Position numbers and translations under genes: made by a program. A DNA stretch of 9,953 bases, from assembly GCA_035480535.1 (NCBI GenBank), contig DATIHQ010000039.1, positions 1-9,953 of the forward strand, written 5' to 3'. This DNA is from DATIHQ01 sp035480535. GTDB lineage: Bacteria; Chlamydiota; Chlamydiia; Chlamydiales; SM23-39. Every line of letters starts with the position of its first letter. Positions within the stretch are counted from its first letter, which is position 1. The notes beneath the pieces were generated by a model that was not told the DNA's origin, made no database searches, and saw nothing but the letters and a program-made list of their open reading frames with translations. Shown piece by piece: positions 6,020 to 9,953 of the stretch.

Positions 6020-6651
6020 GGGACGGTTGCGTTGAGTTCAGGTTTACGCTGTTCTGCCACAGCATTTAAATGGGCAGGTTTTGCAATGTGATCGACGATT
6101 CCATAGCGGAGGGCCGCTTCGGGATCCATGTAGAAATCGCGCTCAGAATCTTCGAGAACTTTTTCAATCGTTTGACCTGTAAAGTGGGCCAATAAATGAG
6201 AGGTGATTTTCTTGAGTTCCAGAATTTCTTTGGCTTGAAGAGCAATGTCTTCAGAAGTTCCCATCACCCCGCCATAAGGCTGGTGGAGCATGATGCGGCT
6301 GTGGGGGAGGGCAAAGCGCTTTCCCTTTGTTCCCGCGGCGAGTAGCAGGGCTGACATTGCAACCGCTTGCCCGATGCAATAGGTATTGATGTCGCATCCC
6401 AAAAACTGCATCGTATCGAGGATGGCGAGACCTGCGGTGATCTGACCGCCGTTGGAGTTGATGTAAAGGTTGATGTCCTTTTTCGGATCTTCCATCTTTA
6501 AGAAGAGAAGCTGGGCGACAACGACGTTTGCGACCTGATCGGTAATATCAGTGCCGATGAAAATGATTCGATCTTTCAAAAGCCTAGAATAGATATCCAT
6601 GGAGCGCTCACCGCGTCCAGTATCCTCTATCACATACGGAGTCAAAGACAT
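6016..6651 (-). CDS. clpP: ClpP-family subunit (ClpP2-like) with Ser-to-Ala active site
   Basis: This is a ClpP-fold subunit of normal length (211 aa), which assembles into heptameric rings that form the Clp proteolytic chamber. The ATG at 6651 is preferred because GAGGG lies 7 nt upstream and the protein then starts MSLTPYVIEDTGRGER like chlamydial ClpP2. An in-frame TTG at 6657 has no suitable Shine-Dalgarno. Numbered from this ATG, His123 (RIMLHQPYGG) and Asp172 (SERDFYMDPEAA) are intact, and the ClpP-typical spacing Ser+25=His, His+49=Asp is kept. The Ser position itself is Ala98 (codon GCA at 6360-6358) within CIGQAVAMSALLLAAG, with a Ser two residues later. The oxyanion-side SPGG motif is SNGG (66-69). 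The subunit is therefore predicted to be inactive, like ClpR, and to need an active partner. It overlaps clpX by 4 nt. Confidence 0.95.
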   Translation of the reverse strand: MSLTPYVIEDTGRGERSMDIYSRLLKDRIIFIGTDITDQVANVVVAQLLFLKMEDPKKDINLYINSNGGQITAGLAILDTMQFLGCDINTYCIGQAVAMSALLLAAGTKGKRFALPHSRIMLHQPYGGVMGTSEDIALQAKEILELKKITSHLLAHFTGQTIEKVLEDSERDFYMDPEAALRYGIVDHIAKPAHLNAVAEQRKPELNATVP

Positions 6652-6658
6652 ATCCAAT

Positions 6659-6663
6659 CCCTC
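6659..6663 (-). promoter_or_regulatory. Shine-Dalgarno that decides the clpP start
   Basis: GAGGG is 7 nt from the ATG at 6651 but only 1 nt from the alternative TTG at 6657, which favours the ATG and a 211-aa protein. Confidence 0.6.
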
Positions 6664-6797
6664 AAGTTATCCTCTTTTCTGGACTGGCTGCGGCTGCGCC
6701 AAATCGATCCTCCTCGCTCGCCTTCCCTAACTCGGGAATGGTCTCGCTCGTTCGGAACGCAGAGCTTCGATTTTGCTTTGCCTCGCTCAGTCTCGGA

Positions 6798-6816
6798 TGC
6801 GATCATTCTGATCGCA
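6798..6816 (-). other. Hairpin in the clpP leader
   Basis: TGCGATCA and TGATCGCA form a perfect 8-bp stem. On the transcript the loop is GAA, and flanking GGA and UCC can lengthen the stem past a two-base bulge. There is no U-tract, so it is not a standard terminator. It lies about 10-15 nt after the predicted clpP start site and could stabilise or regulate the message. Confidence 0.5.
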
Positions 6817-6833
6817 AATCCTTGCCTTTCCTA

Positions 6834-6862
6834 TTTATAGACGTCTTCAACGGCTTTATCAA
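6834..6862 (-). promoter_or_regulatory. Promoter of the clpP-clpX operon at the tig stop codon
   Basis: TTGATA (6862-6857), exactly 17 bp, then TATAAA (6839-6834) give a strong sigma70-like promoter. The -35 contains the TGA stop of tig. Transcription would start near 6827 and leave an unusually long leader of about 175 nt before the clpP ATG, so clpPX can be expressed apart from tig. Confidence 0.55.
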
Positions 6863-8175
6863 GCTTTTTGCTTTTGTAGAATATTTTCTTGCGATTTCGC
6901 AAGGATGACTTTGGATAGCGCCAGGGCATAAATTTCTTTTGGGATCCGATCGATTTCTACATTTCGGCTTCCATAAGATTGGAGTGTGGCAATGGCTTCA
7001 TCCTGTACTTCTTTATGAGTCACAGGGATTTTGGCATCGTGGACCACTTGCCGCGAGAGATAGAAAAGGCGAACCGCTTGGGCCGATTCATTTTCTATCT
7101 TTTCTTCGATATTTTTTCTCTCTTCCTGCGACATCCGGTTCCAATTTGCTTTAAACTTAGGATCTTGCATCAGCTGCGCCTGGCGATGCTTTTTCTCGGT
7201 TTCAATCAACGACTTAGGGAGCTCAAACGCATATTCGGCGATCAAGAATTCATTCACCTGTTCGCGCAGATCATTTCTCGCCTTTTCATCGGCTTGTTTA
7301 TTTAGCAGATCGGCAATCGATTGACGCATATGAGCGACATTGGCGGCGCCGACTTTCTTTGCAAATTCATCATTGAGTTCAGGCAAAACGGCTTCTTCTA
7401 CCTTTAATATATGGAGGCGCACTTTTTTGGGCTTAAACTCGCGCCGCTCTTCCTCGGTGGCCGTCTCATCGACTTCGCTCATCCCTTCCAGAATAGCGCC
7501 CGATTTCGCCCCGATCACCAACAGCTTCATCCAATTTGCCATCCGCTGGCCCGACACTTCAAACCGAATGTGGTTGAAGACCCGCTGCACAGTTTCTCCC
7601 TCGACCGTATCGAGATCGATCATGATGTAATCACCCTCTTGAATCGGGCGATCTTCTACCAGCTTCCATTGCGCATAGAAGAACATCATTTGCCGGACCG
7701 CTTCTTCGATCTGCTTTTCGGCCACTTCGGCTCTTTCTACCGGTTTCGGCACAAATAACTTTCCATCGACAGATGGAACCTTTGGCTCTGTCTCAAAAGC
7801 AAAAACCAGCTCGGCACCCTCGTCGGAGATTTTTTTCAAATCAAAAGAAATAGAGGAATTATTATTTAAAACGGGGACATTGGCGATCTTTTGGGCCTCT
7901 TGAAATGCGACATCGGCGATCGACTTATGCAATTGCCTCTCCACATCTGCCGGGTATTTCTTTAAAATCATCTCATCGGGGGCTTTCCCTTTTCGAAAGC
8001 CGGGCAAAGTCACTTCCTTATTTACACCCTTGATCGCCTCCTTCCGGGCCTGTTTCACGATCTCGGCGGCGGCTTTTACATTGAGTTCAATCAGGCAGGC
8101 AGGTTTGCGGTAAACCAGCACACGGACTTGTTTGCCGGCAATTTCTGTAGGTTGAGCTGTTGCACCTTGTGACAC
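6859..8175 (-). CDS. tig: Trigger factor
   Basis: Trigger factor is the ribosome-bound chaperone that receives nascent chains at the exit tunnel. The 438-aa product has the expected three parts. The N-terminal ribosome-binding domain (about 16-145) carries the signature LPGFRKGKAP (57-66). A middle FKBP-type domain follows (about 160-258; GDYIMIDLDTVEGE, then LHILKVEEAVLPELNDEFAKKVG at its exit). The C-terminal helical chaperone arms span about 265-438. The middle domain looks diverged: where many trigger factors read GxGRMIPGFE, this one reads SGQRMANWMKLLVIG, so prolyl isomerase activity is doubtful. The start is GTG at 8175, supported by GGAG 8 nt upstream. The gene begins 34 nt after tRNA-Gly with no terminator between them and is followed by clpP, an arrangement shared with Chlamydia as far as I recall. 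Confidence 0.95.
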   Translation of the reverse strand: MSQGATAQPTEIAGKQVRVLVYRKPACLIELNVKAAAEIVKQARKEAIKGVNKEVTLPGFRKGKAPDEMILKKYPADVERQLHKSIADVAFQEAQKIANVPVLNNNSSISFDLKKISDEGAELVFAFETEPKVPSVDGKLFVPKPVERAEVAEKQIEEAVRQMMFFYAQWKLVEDRPIQEGDYIMIDLDTVEGETVQRVFNHIRFEVSGQRMANWMKLLVIGAKSGAILEGMSEVDETATEEERREFKPKKVRLHILKVEEAVLPELNDEFAKKVGAANVAHMRQSIADLLNKQADEKARNDLREQVNEFLIAEYAFELPKSLIETEKKHRQAQLMQDPKFKANWNRMSQEERKNIEEKIENESAQAVRLFYLSRQVVHDAKIPVTHKEVQDEAIATLQSYGSRNVEIDRIPKEIYALALSKVILAKSQENILQKQKA

Positions 8176-8183
8176 GATATCGA

Positions 8184-8187
8184 CTCC
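8184..8187 (-). promoter_or_regulatory. Shine-Dalgarno supporting the GTG start of tig
   Basis: GGAG lies 8 nt upstream of the GTG at 8175. No ATG in the same frame lies between the tRNA and the N-terminal domain, so the GTG is the best start. Confidence 0.6.
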
Positions 8188-8209
8188 AAATGTAGGGGGC
8201 CAAAAAATT

Positions 8210-8281
8210 AGCGGGTGATGAGGTTCGAACTCACGACCCTCACGTTGGCAACGTGATGCTCTACCACTGAGCTACACCCGC
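8210..8281 (-). tRNA. tRNA-Gly (anticodon GCC)
   Basis: The minus strand folds into a complete cloverleaf of 72 nt: acceptor GCGGGTG pairing with CACCCGC, a D-arm with AGTGGTAGA, an anticodon stem TCACG/CGTGA around the loop TTGCCAA (anticodon GCC), and a T-arm GTGAG-TTCGAAC-CTCAT. The discriminator base is U73, as usual for bacterial glycine tRNAs. The 3' CCA is not encoded and must be added by the CCA-adding enzyme. The gene has its own promoter 18 nt upstream and probably leads a transcript that continues into tig. Confidence 0.97.
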
Positions 8282-8298
8282 ACGTTGCAAAGGCTAAA

Positions 8299-8328
8299 AC
8301 TATAGTAGGTTGGAGATTTTTCAGGCAA
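8299..8328 (-). promoter_or_regulatory. Promoter of tRNA-Gly and tig
   Basis: TTGCCT (8328-8323), an 18-bp spacer and TATAGT (8304-8299; five of six to consensus) place a transcription start near 8292, about 10 nt before the mature tRNA 5' end. Confidence 0.5.
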
Positions 8329-8350
8329 TTCAAAAAAATTAAAAGAAAGT

Positions 8351-8378
8351 TTGATTTCTAAAAATTCCATGATAAAAT
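8351..8378 (+). promoter_or_regulatory. Promoter of the beta-propeller gene
   Basis: TTGATT (8351-8356), a 16-bp spacer and TAAAAT (8373-8378) suggest a start near 8385 and a leader of about 22 nt. The promoter is divergent from that of tRNA-Gly, with about 22 bp between their -35 boxes. Confidence 0.4.
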
Positions 8379-8406
8379 CGAAGGCTCCAAAATCGATGGG
8401 TGTAGA

Positions 8407-9660
8407 ATGCGCGTTCTGATCCTTTTATCCATTCTTCTGAACGGAGTGCTTTCAGCAGCTCCATTTGCCTATGTGGCCAACGTGGGCGGGACAACTGTTT
8501 CAGTTATCGATACGGCGACTTTGGCAGTGACAACAATTGCACTTGCAGCCGGATCAGGTCCTGGCACTGTCGCGATCACTCCAAATGGCTCTTTTGCCTA
8601 TGTGGGTGATTTTACTTCCGGCAATGTAAACGTTATCAATACAACGACGAGTGTAATAACGGCAACCATTGCCGTGGGAACAAACCCTGGGAACACCTCG
8701 AATGCCATCCCCATTACGCCGAATGGCTCTTTTGCTTATGCGGCTATCTTCGGGCCCGGCAACGTAATTGTGATCAAAACAGCGAACAATACAATCGCAG
8801 CGACGGTGACTGTTGGAACAAATCCGGGCGGCACCGCTATTTCGCCAAATGGTTCCTTTGCCTATGTATGTAATTTTGGCAGCGGCAATATAAGCGTCAT
8901 CACTACGGCGACCAACATAGTGACGGCAACGATTCCTTTCGGGGGCAACCCTACGGTTCCCGGCCTCACGCCGAATGGTTCTTTCCTCTATGTGTCCAAT
9001 AATGCCGCCAACAATGTAATCGTCTACCAAACATCGAATAACGCAATCACGGCGACGATTACGGTTGGCACAGGTCCTGGGGGCGTCGCCATTACGCCGA
9101 ACGGTTCTTTTGCCTATGTGAGCAATTTCAATGGAGCCACAGGCACTAGCGTCAGCGTCATCACTACGGCGACCAATATAGTGACGGCAACGATTACGGT
9201 TGGAACAGGCCCCTTTGGCATTGCCATTACGCCGAACGGCTCTTTTGCCTATGTGGCCAATAGCGGTTCTACTACTGTAAGCATCATCAATACATCGACC
9301 AAAATAGTGACAGCAACGATTACAGTTGGTACAAATCCTCAAGACATCGCCATGACGCCCTCTTTGCCAACATCGCCATTGGTAACAGTAGCGCAGCAAA
9401 GAGATGTCTCTGCTTCTCAAACGGATCTCTACGCGATCGTTGGCTGGACGACTGCCGGATCTACGCATACTTACACAAATTTCTTTGTGTATCGAGATGC
9501 TGCATACACCAATCTGGCGGGCACCACCAACAACAATACTCTCAGGTTCGAAGACCACAATCTCAACGCAAGTCAAACCTATACCTATTTTGTCGTAGGA
9601 TATACAGAACTCTTAGGCCTGATCCCTTTTGGCAACGCCTCCATCACCATTGCGCCGTGA
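8407..9660 (+). CDS. Secreted seven-bladed YVTN beta-propeller protein with FN3-like C-terminus
   Basis: A 417-aa exported protein. Residues 1-18 are a Sec signal peptide (MRVLILLSILLNGVLSAA) with a hydrophobic core and small residues at the cleavage site. Seven repeats of about 42 residues follow, starting near 19, 62, 108, 150, 192, 235 and 279. Each has the pattern PNGSFAYVxNxGxxxVxVIxTxTxxVxATIxVGTxP, which is the YVTN family beta-propeller repeat, and seven copies close a full propeller. Residues about 324-417 resemble a fibronectin type III-like domain (LYAIVGWTTAGSTHTYTNFF, FEDHNLNASQTYTYFVVGYT). The fold points to surface or periplasmic protein or ligand binding, with no enzymatic motif and a single Cys (155). 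Repeats 4 and 6 share almost identical DNA, a sign of recent internal copying. The ATG at 8407 has only a weak upstream GGGTG. The gene is monocistronic and convergent with the acetyltransferase. Confidence 0.9.
   Translation: MRVLILLSILLNGVLSAAPFAYVANVGGTTVSVIDTATLAVTTIALAAGSGPGTVAITPNGSFAYVGDFTSGNVNVINTTTSVITATIAVGTNPGNTSNAIPITPNGSFAYAAIFGPGNVIVIKTANNTIAATVTVGTNPGGTAISPNGSFAYVCNFGSGNISVITTATNIVTATIPFGGNPTVPGLTPNGSFLYVSNNAANNVIVYQTSNNAITATITVGTGPGGVAITPNGSFAYVSNFNGATGTSVSVITTATNIVTATITVGTGPFGIAITPNGSFAYVANSGSTTVSIINTSTKIVTATITVGTNPQDIAMTPSLPTSPLVTVAQQRDVSASQTDLYAIVGWTTAGSTHTYTNFFVYRDAAYTNLAGTTNNNTLRFEDHNLNASQTYTYFVVGYTELLGLIPFGNASITIAP
8893..8934 (+). repeat. 42-bp direct repeat, copy 1 (propeller blade 4)
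   Basis: This copy is identical to 9154-9195 except for one C/T difference. It encodes SVITTATNIVTATI in blade 4 and the same residues in blade 6. Neighbouring blades are more diverged at the DNA level, so this pair was copied or gene-converted recently. Confidence 0.75.
9154..9195 (+). repeat. 42-bp direct repeat, copy 2 (propeller blade 6)
   Basis: Second copy of the repeat at 8893-8934, in the same reading frame, encoding the same outer-strand segment of the propeller. Confidence 0.75.
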
Positions 9661-9796
9661 ACTCGCCAAGCGCCCGGCTAGTAAAAGGAGGTAGGAGGGG
9701 AAATGGGGCTTCGCGGGGACAAAAGTTATTTTCGATTCTTAACCTATATAGACAACAACCTCCCCCACGCGAAGCCCAACTTTTCTCCACATCTCC
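9661..9796. other. Intergenic region between convergent genes
   Basis: These 136 bp hold the inverted repeat at 9706-9777. A second hairpin, TTCCCA/TGGGAA at 9801-9816, lies just inside the acetyltransferase 3' end. No promoter or RNA gene is recognised. Confidence 0.5.
9706..9777. repeat. Inverted repeat between convergent genes
   Basis: GGGCTTCGCG (9706-9715) and CGCGAAGCCC (9768-9777) are perfect 10-bp arms, extended inward by GGGG/CCCC past a one-base bulge, with a loop of about 40 nt. Purine-rich sequence left of the element and pyrimidine-rich sequence right of it extend the complementarity imperfectly. Short T-runs follow the right arm (AACTTTTCT), so it may end transcription of the propeller gene, but the large loop is atypical. 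It could also be a dispersed intergenic repeat. Confidence 0.5.
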
Positions 9797-9953
9797 CTAT
9801 TTCCCATTTATGGGAAGGGCTCGGCCGGCAAAGTTGTTTAAGAAGGTGGCCCTTTCGGTGGCTGGGAAATGGCCCTGGGTGGGAGTTGAAAAAACAAATC
9901 CAAGTTTCTTGTAGAAAGGGATCGCGTCATCGAGAGAGTAAAATTCAATCAGA
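9797..9953 (-). CDS. GNAT-family acetyltransferase, C-terminal fragment at window edge
   Basis: Only the last 51 codons are inside the window, ending at TAG (9799-9797); the start lies beyond the right edge. The segment LIEFYSLDDAIPFYKKLGF is the classic C-terminal beta-strand/helix of the GNAT fold (usual form A..FYxKxGF), where acetyl-CoA binding is completed. The tail FPATERATFLNNFAGRALPI is not diagnostic. The substrate cannot be inferred: the family acetylates small molecules, peptides and ribosomal proteins. It converges on the propeller gene, with 136 bp between the stops. The 85-codon frame on the opposite strand is antisense to this fragment and not a gene. Confidence 0.8.
   Translation of the reverse strand, partial: LIEFYSLDDAIPFYKKLGFVFSTPTQGHFPATERATFLNNFAGRALPINGK

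Noticed and set aside
6352..6354. Ser100 of ClpP as the true nucleophile (misaligned motif)
   Set aside because: His and Asp sit 25 and 74 residues after Ala98, matching the ClpP spacing exactly. Ser100 aligns with the Gly of SMGA, so it is not in the nucleophile elbow.
6652..6657. TTG start adding two residues to ClpP
   Set aside because: The GAGGG Shine-Dalgarno is 1 nt from the TTG but 7 nt from the ATG, and relatives begin at the ATG equivalent.
8201..8209. T-run after tRNA-Gly as a terminator
   Set aside because: The T6 tract follows the tRNA with no separate hairpin, and the Shine-Dalgarno of tig is only about 20 nt further on.
8407..9360. Regularly spaced repeats that could suggest a CRISPR or tandem array
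   Set aside because: The roughly 126-bp period encodes protein blades in one open frame with synonymous variation, so this is a repeat protein.
8554..9576. Long 340-codon open frame on the minus strand, rich in Arg, Cys and His
   Set aside because: It is the antisense shadow of the propeller gene. Its repeats mirror the YVTN repeats, and the sense frame has a signal peptide and a known fold.
9657..9914. 85-codon plus-strand frame overlapping the propeller stop (ATGA)
   Set aside because: Its second half is antisense to the acetyltransferase C-terminus and its first half crosses the inverted repeat. It has no recognisable protein features.

Overview
The window looks like chromosome from a member of the Chlamydiae, most likely one of the amoeba-associated 'environmental' lineages rather than Chlamydia itself. 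The main reason is the minus-strand block tRNA-Gly > tig > clpP > clpX. As I recall, this matches the chlamydial tig-clpP2-clpX order, and the ClpP N-terminus (SLTPYVIEDTGRGER..MDIYSRLLKDR) reads like chlamydial ClpP2. The assignment rests on gene order and remembered motifs, not on a search.

Layout, left to right. (1) Positions 1-1973, minus strand: a tight operon of three unrecognised proteins (131 aa, 274 aa and a third cut by the left edge), driven by a good sigma70-like promoter at 1996-2024. (2) Positions 1974-2205: a strongly AT-rich divergent intergenic region. (3) Positions 2206-2784, plus strand: an unrecognised 192-aa protein rich in Gly, Ala and Trp. (4) Positions 2781-4114, minus strand: an intact dinD-like gene followed by a broken AlbA_2/winged-helix gene, with a second short scrap of the same gene type at 4185-4223. 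This is accessory DNA sitting directly against the core block. (5) Positions 4232-8281, minus strand: a proline-rich unknown, clpX, clpP, tig and tRNA-Gly(GCC). The tRNA and tig appear to share a promoter. clpP-clpX-proline-rich gene appear to have their own promoter at the tig stop codon, followed by a structured leader of about 175 nt. (6) Positions 8407-9660, plus strand: a secreted seven-bladed YVTN beta-propeller protein with a C-terminal FN3-like domain. (7) Positions 9797-9953, minus strand: the C-terminal end of a GNAT acetyltransferase, converging on the propeller gene.

The most striking observation is in clpP. The His and Asp of the catalytic triad are present at exactly the usual spacing, but the nucleophilic Ser is replaced by Ala (GQAVAMSA in place of the usual GQAxSMGA). 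The linked ClpX keeps its zinc-binding domain, Walker motifs, pore loops and the IGF loop that docks on ClpP. This suggests a catalytically dead, ClpR-like ClpP2 that would act as a structural or regulatory ring paired with an active ClpP1 encoded elsewhere.

How the genes work together: trigger factor receives nascent chains at the ribosome, and ClpXP unfolds and degrades proteins. The proline-rich protein is translated right after clpX and could be an adaptor or simply a passenger. The dinD locus relates to DNA damage and mobile-DNA biology. The left-hand operon has the look of lineage-specific, possibly secreted proteins with a small helical partner, but no function can be assigned from sequence alone.
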